Shown here piece after piece: positions 18,236-27,787 of a DNA stretch of 64,000 nt (its first letter is position 1; each line of letters starts with the position of its first letter). The DNA is from Bdellovibrio bacteriovorus W. GTDB taxonomy: Bacteria > Bdellovibrionota > Bdellovibrionia > Bdellovibrionales > Bdellovibrionaceae. The notes below the pieces were generated by a model. That model did no database searches. It worked only from the letters and a program-made list of their open reading frames with translations, and had not been told where the DNA came from. The position numbers and the translations under genes are program-made. The stretch spans positions 1,178,001-1,242,000 of the forward strand of contig CP002190.1 in NCBI GenBank assembly GCA_000525675.1, read 5' to 3'.

Positions 18236-19288
18236 ATGTATCAGATAATCGTCGTCTTGATTTGTCTGTTTATCAATATGCTCTTGTCAGGTGCTGAGAT
18301 GGCATTCGTGACGGTGAGTAAACAGCAACTAAAACAAATCTCTAATCAAAGTCGCAATGCGCGTCGACTCTTGCAGCTTAAGAAAAACCCAGAGCGTACA
18401 TTGTCAGTCATTCAAATTGGTATCACTGTTGTGGGTGCGATAGCGGCTGCCGTTGGGGGAGCTGGAGCTGAGGGGGCTTTGGGACCCTGGTTGGTAAAGA
18501 CCTATGGGTTGAGTGTTAAAACCGCCGAAGTGGTGGCTATTCTTTCAGTGGTTCTGCCGATTTCCTATTTAAGTGTGGTGGTGGGGGAGCTAGTTCCTAA
18601 AACGATGGCTTTGCGTTACCCCACAGGAATTGCACTTGCCGTAGCTCCAGGTCTTTACTTTGCAGAAAAGATTCTAATGCCCGCCGTGCGAGCTTTGGAG
18701 TGGTCTACACATTTTGTCTTAAAGTTGATGCGCTTTGCGGTGCCGGAAAATTCTGGCAAAGATGAAACGATTTACATTGAGGATCTGCCACGCCAAACAA
18801 AACAGTATGTGATTAACTTAGTGAATACGGAAAAAAAACTAGCGCGTGAAATTATGGACCCATGGGAGAAGGTAATTTCTGTGGATCGCGCGAACACTTT
18901 AGAAGAAGTTGTCTCTAAAGTGTCAGAGTTTAGACATACGCGATTGCCAGTCACTTCAGGAAAAGAAGTCGTAGGACTTTTAAATACCAAAGAGTTGCTG
19001 ACAGCTCTTCGTCATGGGTCGACAGATTGGCAAAGTCTAGAGCGTCCTATTCTTCGTTTTAAATCTTTTGATACGCTCTTTACGATTCTTCGCAAGATGC
19101 AAGAGCAGAAGTCTCACTTAGCAGTGATTTATGATCAGGTGACTCCGGTAGGAATCGTCACAATGGAGGACATCTTTGAAGAAATCATCGGGGATGTTTT
19201 TGACGAGGATGATGACGGTGCTTTGATGCGAATTCTTGCTGCCAAAGCAAAGCGTCGTCCAGGAGGGGGAGTTATAACTGGTGAGTGA
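18236..19288 (+). CDS. CNNM/HlyC-CorC family membrane protein with CBS pair
   Basis: 350 residues. The N-terminal DUF21 region has three or four membrane segments, starting with IVVLICLFINMLLSGAEMAF (the SGxExA signature), then QIGITVVGAIAAAVGGAG and YLSVVVGELVPKTMAL. Two CBS units follow (about residues 200-320), ending GIVTMEDIFEEIIGDVFDE. The family is associated with magnesium or cobalt efflux and membrane integrity; older annotations call it hemolysin or TlyC. The C-terminal transporter-associated domain is absent, so this is a short form. Confidence 0.88.
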   Translation: MYQIIVVLICLFINMLLSGAEMAFVTVSKQQLKQISNQSRNARRLLQLKKNPERTLSVIQIGITVVGAIAAAVGGAGAEGALGPWLVKTYGLSVKTAEVVAILSVVLPISYLSVVVGELVPKTMALRYPTGIALAVAPGLYFAEKILMPAVRALEWSTHFVLKLMRFAVPENSGKDETIYIEDLPRQTKQYVINLVNTEKKLAREIMDPWEKVISVDRANTLEEVVSKVSEFRHTRLPVTSGKEVVGLLNTKELLTALRHGSTDWQSLERPILRFKSFDTLFTILRKMQEQKSHLAVIYDQVTPVGIVTMEDIFEEIIGDVFDEDDDGALMRILAAKAKRRPGGGVITGE

Positions 19289-19348
19289 AGCGAGAGAATG
19301 CAAGGGACTTCTTGTGCGAGGAGTGCTCCTCTCAACAGCTAGAGGCTT

Positions 19349-19366
19349 AAGAGTGAAACTCTTTTT
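19349..19366 (+). terminator. Short terminator hairpin after the CNNM gene
   Basis: Stem AAGAGT / ACTCTT with a GAA loop running into five T. It lies between convergent genes. The stem is only 6 pairs, so efficiency is uncertain. Confidence 0.4.
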
Positions 19367-19371
19367 CTGAC

Positions 19372-20172
19372 CTATGTGTCGCGATGTTCTTCTGAAGTGC
19401 CAATCATCTCACAAGGGAAGAATTGCATCGATAGTTGATAGATCGCAGATTTGTCGCCTTTACCTTTAAACTTCTTTACGAATCCTCTCTTCATTTTATC
19501 GAGATACTCAATCGCCTCAGGAACAAGTTTATGATCAAACACACTGAACATCATGCTGAAGCTTGATTTGTCTTGAAGTGGTGCTGTTTCTAAGGCTTGA
19601 AGGGCGTTCTTCAAAGCGTGGCGTTTGCTTACATGGATGCTATCATTGATCTTAGAGCGATCCGTGATGTAGAACTGAGCGCTGTTGACATAGCGACCGT
19701 TCTTTTCGTTAATGATCCCTAAGCGTAAAAGGCGGCTCGTGGCATCGATAGCGTCCTCTTTAGATATTCCAAAATAATTCGCAATACTATCCGGAGTTCC
19801 GTCATAGCGATGGCTATCGAAGAAGGTGACGATAGCTAAGTGATACCATTTCTCAAAAAGAAGAGCTTCATCACCTTCGATTCGCAGAGTCTCAATGGTG
19901 TCAGTCTTGTACGGTGAGTAATGCTCATCCAAGTGATTGAGGTGATAGAGAGCCTCGCTATTTTCTGGATCTAGAATTTGAATGATGTTGGCCGCTGTAG
20001 TTTTAGAAATCTTTCTTTTTTTGCGAAGAATTTCAGAAAGAGTCGAAGGACTTACTTGGAGCTTCGTTGCAAAAGCGCGTAGAGAGTAGCGATTGTTTCG
20101 TTGTTGGTAGGACTCAAACTGATTTTGAATAAGCTCTACAAAAAAATCATTGGCCAAAACTGATTTATCCAT
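19372..20172 (-). CDS. TIGR02147-family regulator (HTH plus DUF4423)
   Basis: 266 residues. The N-terminal helix-turn-helix is plain (FATKLQVSPSTLSEILRKKR then ISKTTAANIIQIL). A second part, from about residue 90, has KWYHLAIVTF and a winged-helix-like DSIANYFGISKEDAIDATSR stretch, as in DUF4423. This family is expanded in Bdellovibrio and Fibrobacter. It is probably a cytoplasmic transcription factor; targets are unknown. It faces the CNNM gene and diverges from the secreted protein at 20334, which it may regulate. Confidence 0.85.
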   Translation of the reverse strand: MDKSVLANDFFVELIQNQFESYQQRNNRYSLRAFATKLQVSPSTLSEILRKKRKISKTTAANIIQILDPENSEALYHLNHLDEHYSPYKTDTIETLRIEGDEALLFEKWYHLAIVTFFDSHRYDGTPDSIANYFGISKEDAIDATSRLLRLGIINEKNGRYVNSAQFYITDRSKINDSIHVSKRHALKNALQALETAPLQDKSSFSMMFSVFDHKLVPEAIEYLDKMKRGFVKKFKGKGDKSAIYQLSMQFFPCEMIGTSEEHRDT

Positions 20173-20333
20173 ATGAGAACATTAAAGGTTTTTTTTGAAA
20201 TGTTAAGGAAATAATGCGAGTCATCGCAAAAGCTGCGGACGTTCTGTGCGGAACAACTTAAAAATAATTCTTCTTCAATCATGACAAACCAAATTTTATA
20301 GGGTACGAATTTTCCATCTTTTGGGGAGAGATT

Positions 20334-20930
20334 ATGATTAAATCAATTTTTGTATTCTTATTTGCAGTTTCAGCTCAGGCTAATATCGGAGTTGATAGTT
20401 CTAAATTGGTGCCTGTGTGGGATGGAAAACTGGCTATTTGTTCAGCGGCAACTGACATTGGCAAAGCTGGAATGTTTTTAAGAAATCTTGGTATTGAGAA
20501 AGACGAGAATTCTCAATGGCTTTCCGTAACGCCTCTTTATGTGACTTGTGTTGCTGATGGTTCCGAGAAAGCGAAGTGGGTAGAGGTATCTTTTGAAGAT
20601 ATCAGTTCATCAAGAATTGCAGACTCTTTTGGAAAAGAGTTTCACGTAGTTATTGAATCCCGTGAGTTGGTAGCTCAGGTGAATGAGGCTGACGCATTTG
20701 TTGGGCAGCCTTCTTTACGAGGTGACAAGAATGTCGCTATCGACGTTCGCGTATTTGAACTTCTTAAACAACGGCATGCGGATGATTTAGCAGAGTCTGG
20801 TAAAATCTTTGTGCCGGTAGATCTCGCGATCCGCAACACAATTGCTGTTTATGACGAAGACAGTAAATTAGTAGATCGCTATTATAACTTTACGGGTTGG
20901 CACCGAGTTCAACTCAGTGTTTCTCAGTAG
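20334..20930 (+). CDS. Secreted protein of unknown function
   Basis: 198 residues. The N-terminus MIKSIFVFLFAVSAQA is a signal peptide with a cleavage site after Ala-Gln-Ala. The mature part is about 180 residues with two Cys (near residues 36 and 62) that could form a disulfide, and it looks like a mixed alpha/beta fold. I do not recognise a family. GGGGAGA lies before the ATG. It is monocistronic, with its own strong terminator, and divergent from the TIGR02147 regulator. Confidence 0.75.
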   Translation: MIKSIFVFLFAVSAQANIGVDSSKLVPVWDGKLAICSAATDIGKAGMFLRNLGIEKDENSQWLSVTPLYVTCVADGSEKAKWVEVSFEDISSSRIADSFGKEFHVVIESRELVAQVNEADAFVGQPSLRGDKNVAIDVRVFELLKQRHADDLAESGKIFVPVDLAIRNTIAVYDEDSKLVDRYYNFTGWHRVQLSVSQ

Positions 20931-20935
20931 TGCAG

Positions 20936-20970
20936 AAAAAAAAGAGGACTCTTAAAGAGTCCTCTTTTTT
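20936..20970. terminator. Strong bidirectional terminator
   Basis: A-rich lead, stem AGAGGACTCTT / AGAGTCCTCT with a TAA loop region, then T6. It serves the secreted-protein gene (+) and the methyltransferase gene (-). Confidence 0.9.
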
Positions 20971-20995
20971 TAGAAGCCTAATGATAAAAACTTCT

Positions 20996-21745
20996 TCAGA
21001 GTCTTTTAGAAGCCTCATAGAGAGCAATGCTCACTGCTACGGTGGCATTGAGTGACTCGACTCCTTGTGTGGGGATAGAGAGCTTGTTAAGCCCCTGTAC
21101 GCCGCTAAATCCCGGCCCCTCTTCACCAACAGCTAAATATAAATCTTTAGGCCAAGGGAAGCGCGCTATGTTTTCACCTTTTAAATCCAAGGCGAAAATG
21201 TCATCTCTCCCTGAAATGAACTCAGAAAATTTCCCAACCTTCGCGATCGGCATTTTTAAAAGAGCGCCGGCAGAGGCTTTGATAGCCTTAGGCAAGTAAG
21301 GAGAGCAGGACTCTTCCGTCAGAATGATTTTTGAGGCGCCAAAAGCTAAAGCCGAGCGAGCGAGGGCTCCTAGATTAGTAGGGTCCCCCAGAGGGCAGAT
21401 GAGCTCTAGTCCCTTAGCTTTGCTTTCGCTTAAGGGTAGGATTTCTTTAGGTTCAAGAATCAGTAAGTTAAATCCAGTGCCAATGGTATCCACTTCGCGA
21501 AATAGGTTCTTCGCCAACTTAAAGACAGTGACCTTTTCGGATTGGGCCAGCTTTCCAGAAGTTAAAGGTCTTTGCCCTTCGCAAATGATTTCGCTTTTAA
21601 TTTTGAAACTCGGGTTTTTTAGAAACTCGTGTACAAGCTTTTCACCCATAAGGATAAACTCTTGATGTTTCTTGATTCCACGAGAGGTATTAAGATCTAC
21701 CCAGCGGCGAAAATGTGGATTTGTATTCGAAGAGATATCGATCAT
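20996..21745 (-). CDS. SpoU/TrmH-family RNA 2'-O-methyltransferase
   Basis: 249 residues. The C-terminal SPOUT domain shows all three motifs: PLGDPTNLGALARSALAFGA (motif 1), YLAVGEEGPGF (motif 2) and IPTQGVESLNATVAVSIALY (motif 3, the trefoil-knot SAM site). The N-terminal part, with KKHQEFILMGEKLVHEFLKN, resembles the substrate-binding domain of 23S rRNA methyltransferases. The target nucleotide cannot be named. It overlaps rsmG by 4 bases, forming a two-gene RNA-modification operon. Confidence 0.9.
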   Translation of the reverse strand: MIDISSNTNPHFRRWVDLNTSRGIKKHQEFILMGEKLVHEFLKNPSFKIKSEIICEGQRPLTSGKLAQSEKVTVFKLAKNLFREVDTIGTGFNLLILEPKEILPLSESKAKGLELICPLGDPTNLGALARSALAFGASKIILTEESCSPYLPKAIKASAGALLKMPIAKVGKFSEFISGRDDIFALDLKGENIARFPWPKDLYLAVGEEGPGFSGVQGLNKLSIPTQGVESLNATVAVSIALYEASKRL

Positions 21746-22638
21746 TTATAAATACTCCAACGACGTTTTTCTTCACCTGAGAGTTCCTCTAGAAGCAACT
21801 CTTCGCCTTCGTCTTCTTCAGGAAGCTCTTGGTGTTTGATTTTTTCATAGACTACCAAGCGACGTTCATGGGGTGTTTCTGGGAGGTTGTAAGCCACGTC
21901 CTGCACAAGTTTATAGAATTCGCCCCAGTTCTCTTTTGCGGCTTTGATCTCTGGATCAACTCCAGGGCCTTTCATGAAATAAACTCGGCCGCCCAACTGG
22001 AGGCCACTCATGACATTGTTAAGAGTGTTGCCGATGTCTTCCACCGCGCGCGTGATAGCTCCGTTGATAGGGTATACGCAATGACGATTGATGTTGCGAC
22101 CTAAGATATCTAAATTCTCAAGACTCATTTCCGAGCGCACGTGCTTTAAAAATTCCACACGGCGCTGAACTCCTTCGCCCAAAAGGATTTTCTCTTCCGG
22201 GAACATAATCTTTAAAGGAATTCCTGGAAACCCAGGCCCTGTGCCCACGTCTAAGAGTGGGAATTGTAGCTCTGTGTGTTTCAGGATGATGATGCTGTCA
22301 ATGAAGTGACGAATGGCAACGTCACGCAGTTTGAGGAGGCGTGTGAAGTTTTCTTTTTCCTGATTGAGCATAAGGAGGCGGTAAAAGTGCGCTAATTGAT
22401 GGCGCTGCTCATGGGAGACCAAGTCGAAGCCATGATTGCGGAAAATATCAGCAAGTCTGTCATTAGCTTCGTTTAATTCATAGATCATCTCAGGTTTTTT
22501 ATGCTTTCCGCGCAGGCTGGAAGATCCTGCTGAGGTCGCTGAGGACGACACGGACCCTTGTTTTGGGCTATCTTGCTTACGGCGGGCTTCTTGGCGCGCC
22601 TTATAGGGGCTGTAATTGGATTTATTCTTATGTGCCAT
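21742..22638 (-). CDS. rsmG: 16S rRNA (guanine527-N7)-methyltransferase with extensions
   Basis: About 298 residues from the ATG at 22638 (TTG 22650 is an alternative). The core is RsmG: QEKENFTRLLKLRDVAIRHF, then LLDVGTGPGFPGIPLKIMFP, the SAM loop, then RVEFLKHV. E. coli RsmG is 207 residues. This one adds an N-terminal basic and Ser-rich region of about 60 residues (KNKSNYSPYKARQEARRKQD) and a C-terminal acidic run (EEDEGEELLLEELSGEEKRR). The extensions may help RNA or ribosome contact; this is inference. Confidence 0.9.
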   Translation of the reverse strand: MAHKNKSNYSPYKARQEARRKQDSPKQGSVSSSATSAGSSSLRGKHKKPEMIYELNEANDRLADIFRNHGFDLVSHEQRHQLAHFYRLLMLNQEKENFTRLLKLRDVAIRHFIDSIIILKHTELQFPLLDVGTGPGFPGIPLKIMFPEEKILLGEGVQRRVEFLKHVRSEMSLENLDILGRNINRHCVYPINGAITRAVEDIGNTLNNVMSGLQLGGRVYFMKGPGVDPEIKAAKENWGEFYKLVQDVAYNLPETPHERRLVVYEKIKHQELPEEDEGEELLLEELSGEEKRRWSIYK

Positions 22639-22737
22639 TTGTCGAAGCAAGATAGGGGGAAAGTGACCTATCTACAAGTATATTCTGCACCGTGTGTAAA
22701 AGCTAAACGCTTGAAAATACACTATTCTGGGGGGATT

Positions 22738-22776
22738 ATGAGACCCTATGTCGACATCAAAATTAGAATCAATTAA
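22738..22776 (+). CDS. Possible 12-codon upstream ORF overlapping pheS start
   Basis: ATG at 22738 follows a G6 run and encodes [12 protein letters not shown], ending at TAA 22774-22776. The pheS ATG (22748) lies inside it in another frame. The pheS start itself has a poor ribosome site, so the short frame may influence its translation. It is not Phe-rich, so it is not a pheM-type attenuator peptide. Confidence 0.25.
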   Translation: MRPYVDIKIRIN

Positions 22777-23773
22777 AGAAACCGCCTTAGCTGCTTTTAA
22801 AGCCGCTGAGAACTCCAAAACGCTTTATGATCTAAAAGTGCAGTACCTTGGTAAATCTGGGTCACTGACAGAGATTATGAAAGAAATGGCCACTTTGCCA
22901 AAAGAGGAAAAACCGCTTTTTGGTAAAATGGTGAATGAAGTAAAGCAAGTCCTTGAAGCTGCCTACTTGGAAGCAGAAGAAAATCTTAAGAAGAAAGAAA
23001 TCTCTGCGAAGATGGCCTCTGAAGAGATTGACATGACTCTTCCAAGTTTTGCTCGCCCTAAGGGAACTCAACATCCGGTGCAAATCGTCACGGATGAGAT
23101 TTTCTCAATCATGGCGCGCCTTGGGTATAGTGTGCGCACAGGGCCACTTATAGAAAAAGATTATTACAATTTCGAGGCCTTGAATATTCCTGCAGACCAT
23201 CCTGCGCGTGACATGCAGGATACTTTCTTTATTGATAAGACACACGTTCTGCGCACTCATACATCTCCGATTCAAATTCACTCTTTAGAGTCAGAAAAAT
23301 TGCCTCTAAGAATCGTAGGTACGGGGCCAGTGTTCCGTTGCGATAGCGATATTTCTCACTTACCAAATTTCCATCAGATTGAAGCTCTTTGTGTCGACGA
23401 AAAGGTTTCAATGGCGGATCTAAAAGGTACGATCTCATTCTTCGTAAGAGAGTTTTTCGGAGCGGGATTGAAAACTCGTTTCCGTCCTAGCTTCTTCCCA
23501 TTTACAGAACCTTCAGCAGAAGTGGATTGCTCTTGCCCGATTTGTAAAGGCAAGGGATGCAGCCTGTGTAAGCAGTCAGGTTGGATTGAAATCGGTGGTT
23601 GTGGACTTGTGAATCCAAAAGTTTTCCAAGCCGCTAAAATTGAATATCCGAAATGGCAAGGTTTTGCGTTTGGTTTTGGTATCGAGCGCATGGCGATCAT
23701 TAAATACGGTATCGAAGATATTCGCCTCTTCCCTGAAAACGACGTTAAATTCTTAAGGCAGTTTGTAAAATGA
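22748..23773 (+). CDS. pheS: Phenylalanyl-tRNA synthetase alpha subunit
   Basis: 341 residues. The N-terminal coiled coil (to about residue 90) binds tRNA. The class II core follows: [27 protein letters not shown] (motif 2 region), [17 protein letters not shown] and [19 protein letters not shown] (motif 3). Insert Cys residues near [16 protein letters not shown] form a candidate zinc knuckle. It charges tRNA-Phe with PheT. It overlaps pheT by 4 bases. Confidence 0.98.
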   Translation: MSTSKLESIKETALAAFKAAENSKTLYDLKVQYLGKSGSLTEIMKEMATLPKEEKPLFGKMVNEVKQVLEAAYLEAEENLKKKEISAKMASEEIDMTLPSFARPKGTQHPVQIVTDEIFSIMARLGYSVRTGPLIEKDYYNFEALNIPADHPARDMQDTFFIDKTHVLRTHTSPIQIHSLESEKLPLRIVGTGPVFRCDSDISHLPNFHQIEALCVDEKVSMADLKGTISFFVREFFGAGLKTRFRPSFFPFTEPSAEVDCSCPICKGKGCSLCKQSGWIEIGGCGLVNPKVFQAAKIEYPKWQGFAFGFGIERMAIIKYGIEDIRLFPENDVKFLRQFVK

Positions 23774-26208
23774 AAATAAGCTTAAAGTGGTTACAAGACT
23801 ATGTAGATGTCACTGAATTCTTCGCAAATCCAGACACTCTGGCTGAGGCTCTGACTCGTGCGGGCCTTGAAGTTGAAGAAATCGTCAATCGCGCTAAAGA
23901 TTTTAATCATGTGGTGATTGGTCATATCCTAGAAAAAGACAAACATCCTAATGCTGATAAACTAAGTTTGTGCCGAGTTTCAACAGGGGATGTGGTTCAT
24001 CAAATCGTCTGTGGAGCGCAAAACCACAAGGCAGGGGATCGCGTGATCGTCGCTCTTCCAGGAGCGGTATTGCCAGGGAATTTTGCTATTAAAAAGTCAG
24101 CGGTGCGTGGTGTGGATTCAGCGGGAATGCTTTGCTCTTTAAAAGAGTTAGGCCTTGCCACAGAGTCAGAAGGCATTGCTATTTTGCCGGCCGATGCTCC
24201 CGTTGGTAAGTCTTACGCTGAGTACGGTGGTTACGACGATATCACTTTTGAACTTAAAGTGACTCCGAACCGCGCGGATTGTCTCAGTCATTTCGGCTTA
24301 GCGCGCGAGGTGGCTTGTCTGTTTGGTAAAGAGTTAAAAGAGCCCCAAGGTCAAACTGAGTTCGCGGCAGGTTCTACAAAATCTCAAATCGCACTTGAAG
24401 TGAAAGCTTCAGATCTTTGTCCACGTTACACGGGAAGATATTTGAAAGGTGTGAAAGTGGGCCCTTCTCCAGAGTGGCTTCGTCAGCGCCTAGAGTCTGT
24501 GGGGCTAAACTCGATCAACAACATCGTCGACGTTACAAATTATGTGATGATGGAATTGGGTCAGCCTCTTCATGCGTTCGATGCTTCTCAGGTAAAAGGC
24601 AAAAAGATCGTCGTCGATCGCGCTCAAGCGGGAGAGAAATTCATCACTCTTGATGGGACAGAAATGTCTTTGAAAGGTGAAGAATTGTCGATTCGTGACA
24701 CTGAAAGAGCTGTTTGCTTGGCGGGAGTTGTAGGTGGTCAAAATTCTGGCGTCAGTGAGACGACAACAGATATTTTCCTAGAGGCGGCTTACTTCTTGCC
24801 GATGGCTGTACGTAAAACTTCTCGTTCTTTAGGGATTGATACAGATTCTTCTTATAGATTCTCTCGCGGTGTAGACCCAGATGGTGTTCTTCGCGGACTC
24901 AATCGTGCGACGAAGTTAATTCTTGAAGTGGGTGGTGGAGAGGCTTTTGGTGAGCACCATGACTTCTATCCAAACCCAGTGGTAAAATCGGCAGTCGAAA
25001 CTTCTGTAGCGACTGTGAGCACTCGTTTAGGTTATGAGGCCGAAGAGGCTAAGTTTTTAGACTTTATGAAGCGTCTTGGTTGTCAGGTGACTAAAAAAGG
25101 AAACGGCTACAGCGTCCTTCCTCCGACATTCCGCTTCGATCTAGAACAAGAGATGGATTTAGTAGAAGAATATGCACGCTTGAATGGCTATGAGCATATC
25201 CCTGAAGCTATTCCGGCTTTGGCTGCGGAGCCATCCGTTCAAGATAAAGCTTTTATGTTGAATCAAAAGGTCAATGAGATCATGCGCGGTGAAGGCTTTC
25301 ATCAAGCTGTGAACTTTGCGTTTGTGGGATCTAAAGCCGAGAAGAAATTCTTGGGTGATTTTGCCAAGCTTCGTGCAACGGGGATCGCGGCAACTGATAA
25401 AGAGATCCGTCTTCTAAATCCTTTGAATGAAGAGATGGACGTCATGCGTTCTTCTTTGAGCTTTGGATTATTTAAGAATCTTCATTCCAATTTCCATTCT
25501 GGTAATCATGCCGGCAAAATTTTTGAAATGGGTTCTGCGTTCTCTTGTGGGGACGAAGGGCAATACATAGAAACAGCTCGTTTAGGGCTTGTGATGTGGG
25601 GACGCTCTGAAAATCTTTGGTCAAAGGCTTTAGATTATCCAGTGGTGTTTGAGTTAAAGGCGGCTATTGAGTCCCTCATGAAGTTCTTGAACATTTCTTC
25701 TTACACATGGGTGACTTTAGAGAATAAGTCCGAAGTGCCAGATTTCCTTCATCAAGGGCAATTTGCTCAACTATTGGTTGAAGGTAAAAAGGTGGGTTTC
25801 ATCGGAACTGTTCATCCTTTGATTTTAGATGACGAAAAGATCCGTGTTCCAGCAGCACTGGCTGAATTGGATATGGAAATGCTCTATAAGGGGCAACCTC
25901 GTCCTTACAGAGTTCAATCTGTTTCTAAGTTCCCAGTGGTTGAGAGAGATTTCTCATTCGTGATGCCGAAGACACTCAAAGTGGGCGATGTTCTGAAGGA
26001 CGTTCGCAAAGCGGGTGGCGCGGTTGTTGTGAATGCAGAGGTTTTTGACGTCTACGAAGGTGATAAAATGGAGGCGGGTAAGAAGTCCGTAGCTATTCGT
26101 GTCTACCTTCAGGATAAGAATGCCACACTGCAAGAAGCGCAGATTACAGAGGTAACAACGAAGGTGTTGGACTCATTGAAGAAGAATTTTGATCTTTCGG
26201 TGAGATAA
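23770..26208 (+). CDS. pheT: Phenylalanyl-tRNA synthetase beta subunit
   Basis: 812 residues, full length. Domains in order: N-terminal [13 protein letters not shown], tRNA-binding EMAP/OB domain ([23 protein letters not shown]) at about 40-150, B3/B4 editing domain ([19 protein letters not shown] to LDGTEM), B5 domain, a catalytic-like core ([20 protein letters not shown]) and the C-terminal FDX anticodon-binding domain ([15 protein letters not shown]). It forms the heterotetramer with PheS. It is followed by an 83-base gap and the ihfA gene. Confidence 0.98.
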   Translation: MKISLKWLQDYVDVTEFFANPDTLAEALTRAGLEVEEIVNRAKDFNHVVIGHILEKDKHPNADKLSLCRVSTGDVVHQIVCGAQNHKAGDRVIVALPGAVLPGNFAIKKSAVRGVDSAGMLCSLKELGLATESEGIAILPADAPVGKSYAEYGGYDDITFELKVTPNRADCLSHFGLAREVACLFGKELKEPQGQTEFAAGSTKSQIALEVKASDLCPRYTGRYLKGVKVGPSPEWLRQRLESVGLNSINNIVDVTNYVMMELGQPLHAFDASQVKGKKIVVDRAQAGEKFITLDGTEMSLKGEELSIRDTERAVCLAGVVGGQNSGVSETTTDIFLEAAYFLPMAVRKTSRSLGIDTDSSYRFSRGVDPDGVLRGLNRATKLILEVGGGEAFGEHHDFYPNPVVKSAVETSVATVSTRLGYEAEEAKFLDFMKRLGCQVTKKGNGYSVLPPTFRFDLEQEMDLVEEYARLNGYEHIPEAIPALAAEPSVQDKAFMLNQKVNEIMRGEGFHQAVNFAFVGSKAEKKFLGDFAKLRATGIAATDKEIRLLNPLNEEMDVMRSSLSFGLFKNLHSNFHSGNHAGKIFEMGSAFSCGDEGQYIETARLGLVMWGRSENLWSKALDYPVVFELKAAIESLMKFLNISSYTWVTLENKSEVPDFLHQGQFAQLLVEGKKVGFIGTVHPLILDDEKIRVPAALAELDMEMLYKGQPRPYRVQSVSKFPVVERDFSFVMPKTLKVGDVLKDVRKAGGAVVVNAEVFDVYEGDKMEAGKKSVAIRVYLQDKNATLQEAQITEVTTKVLDSLKKNFDLSVR

Positions 26209-26300
26209 ATTCTTGATTGTTTTCAGTTAGTTGTTACGCTTATACCAAGCAAGAGGTTGAAGTTTTGCTTGTAAGTTAGAAGAATGAGGAAATGAAAGCT

Positions 26301-26666
26301 ATGGCTGGCCAGAATTTAGGAAAATCCACAGTGACTAAAGCTGATATCGTGGAGAACGTTTATCAGAAGATTGGCTTTTCAAAAAAAGAAGCTTCTGAAC
26401 TTGTTGAGCTCTGCTTTGACACTTTAAAAACAGTTCTTCAAAACGGAGATAAAGTTAAGATCTCTGGTTTTGGAAACTTCGTTGTTCGCGGTAAAAACGA
26501 AAGAATCGGTCGCAACCCTCAAACAGGTGAGCAAATTAAAATTTCTGCTCGTCGTGTACTTACTTTTAGACCTTCTCAAGTTCTTAAAGCGATGTTGAAC
26601 GGCGAAGAATATGCTCACTTAAAGGATGACGACGATGACGACGACGACTTCGATGACAATGAATAA
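26301..26666 (+). CDS. ihfA: Integration host factor alpha / HU-family DNA-binding protein with acidic tail
   Basis: 121 residues from the ATG at 26301, preferred because GAGGA is 10 bases upstream; the ATG at 26292 is too close to it. The HU/IHF fold is clear: TKADIVENVYQKIGFSKKEA, then KVKISGFGNFVVRGKNERIG and RNPQTGEQIKI, which carries the intercalating Pro arm. It bends DNA as a dimer. After the normal end there is a tail of eight Asp followed by FDDNE, not found in E. coli IhfA. The pheST-ihfA-merR order is common in proteobacteria. Confidence 0.93.
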   Translation: MAGQNLGKSTVTKADIVENVYQKIGFSKKEASELVELCFDTLKTVLQNGDKVKISGFGNFVVRGKNERIGRNPQTGEQIKISARRVLTFRPSQVLKAMLNGEEYAHLKDDDDDDDDFDDNE

Positions 26667-26688
26667 TCATCCCGCTGGAGAAAGTGAA

Positions 26689-27177
26689 ATGGAGCTTTCT
26701 TTAGATGAACACTTAGACTTCGTAGAAGAGGTATCGACTCAGGAAGGAGCTCCTGTTTCGGCTTCTGAGCCATTATCAATTCCTGCGATGCTTTGTGATG
26801 ATAAGTTACTTGAAGAAATCAATTCAATTCCAGATAAAATGGGATTTAAGATTGGTGATGTCGCAGATATCTTAGGCATCAAGCAATACGTTCTTCGTTA
26901 CTGGGAGACAGAGTTTGATATTCTTAAGCCAAAAAAGGCTGCGAATAATCAGCGTATGTACACTCGCAAAGACGTAGAAAATGCTCTTTTGATCCGCAAG
27001 CTTTTGCATAGAGATCGCTTCTCTATTGAAGGCGCTCGCAATGCAATGAAAGAGTTGAAAGCTCACGTTCGCCGCGAGAAAGATATGACTCAAGTGTTTA
27101 CGAAGCTTGAGAATATCAATGACCGCGTGGAGGATCTTGTTTTAGATATCCGCCGTGTTCGTCAGCTATTCCGCTAA
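26689..27177 (+). CDS. MerR-family transcriptional regulator
   Basis: 162 residues from the ATG at 26689, which has GGAG 8 bases upstream. The frame is open to 26626 inside the Asp-tail repeat, but that part is a low-complexity shadow. An acidic leader of about 45 residues precedes the winged HTH: GFKIGDVADILGIKQYVLRY, WETEF and NNQRMYTRKDVENALLIRKL. A short C-terminal coil ends in RRVRQLF with no ligand domain. This is the MerR type that normally follows ihfA. Function beyond DNA binding is unknown. Confidence 0.9.
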   Translation: MELSLDEHLDFVEEVSTQEGAPVSASEPLSIPAMLCDDKLLEEINSIPDKMGFKIGDVADILGIKQYVLRYWETEFDILKPKKAANNQRMYTRKDVENALLIRKLLHRDRFSIEGARNAMKELKAHVRREKDMTQVFTKLENINDRVEDLVLDIRRVRQLFR

Positions 27178-27205
27178 ATCTCAGTTTAAAAAATAGTGTT
27201 AAAAG

Positions 27206-27233
27206 AGGCTCGTCTGTTGACGGGCCTTTTTTT
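27206..27233 (+). terminator. Terminator of the pheST-ihfA-merR operon
   Basis: Stem AGGCTCGTC / GACGGGCCT (one G-T pair) with a TGTT loop and then seven T. Confidence 0.88.
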
Positions 27234-27369
27234 ATTTTCGAGTTTTGAGTCTTGGCAAATGTTTATTGTGTAAGATCACAAGGACTCTGTATCCGTTCGA
27301 AAATTTGGCTTCTTTGGCGAGACAATGAGGAGATGAGAATCAAGTTGAATCAAGGTCAAGGAGGACATG

Positions 27370-27774
27370 ATGATTCCAAACCCATCTCAAGACAGCGATA
27401 CAGAAAAAGCGATAAAATCTAATTTCACCTGCTCGAGAGTTTGTTTAGAGACTCTTCAATACTGTTTGAATCAAAAGTCTATAAAGTTCTCAGGTCAGCA
27501 TTTGGCTGTGATGCAGTTCTGCGCAGATGCCTGCCTTTTATCTGCACGGATGATGATGGCTAATCATAGCGTGCACCATCAAAGCTGCGAGTTGTCCTTT
27601 GAGTTATGTACGGCATGCGCAGATGAGTGTGAACGGCATCAAGATGATCCGGTAATTGCTCGATGTGCAGAGGAATGTCGTCGTTGTGCTGAGATTTGCA
27701 AAAGCATGGTGGGGATGTCAGTAGATATAAGAGGTCCTGAAGGAAAGCGCGAGAAGACGTCAACAAGACCTTAA
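27370..27774 (+). CDS. Four-helix Cys-rich protein, DUF326/copper storage-like
   Basis: 134 residues from the ATG at 27370 (AAGGAGG 5 bases upstream; ATG 27367 is adjacent). It has 13 Cys, many as CxxxC or CxxC along helices: FTCSRVC, QFCADAC, LCTACADEC and CAEECRRCAEIC. It has a His-rich stretch (MMANHSVHHQSC). This is the pattern of DUF326/Csp proteins, which load many Cu(I) ions inside a four-helix bundle. There is no signal peptide, so it would be cytosolic (Csp3-like). It is 13 bases ahead of a Rieske fusion gene, so metal or redox stress is the likely theme. Confidence 0.8.
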   Translation: MIPNPSQDSDTEKAIKSNFTCSRVCLETLQYCLNQKSIKFSGQHLAVMQFCADACLLSARMMMANHSVHHQSCELSFELCTACADECERHQDDPVIARCAEECRRCAEICKSMVGMSVDIRGPEGKREKTSTRP

Positions 27775-27787
27775 AAGGACTTCAACC

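Noticed and set aside
26626-26688. MerR start at 26626 inside the Asp-tail repeat of ihfA
   Set aside because: Thr/Met low-complexity shadow of the GAY array; ATG 26689 has GGAG at the right distance.
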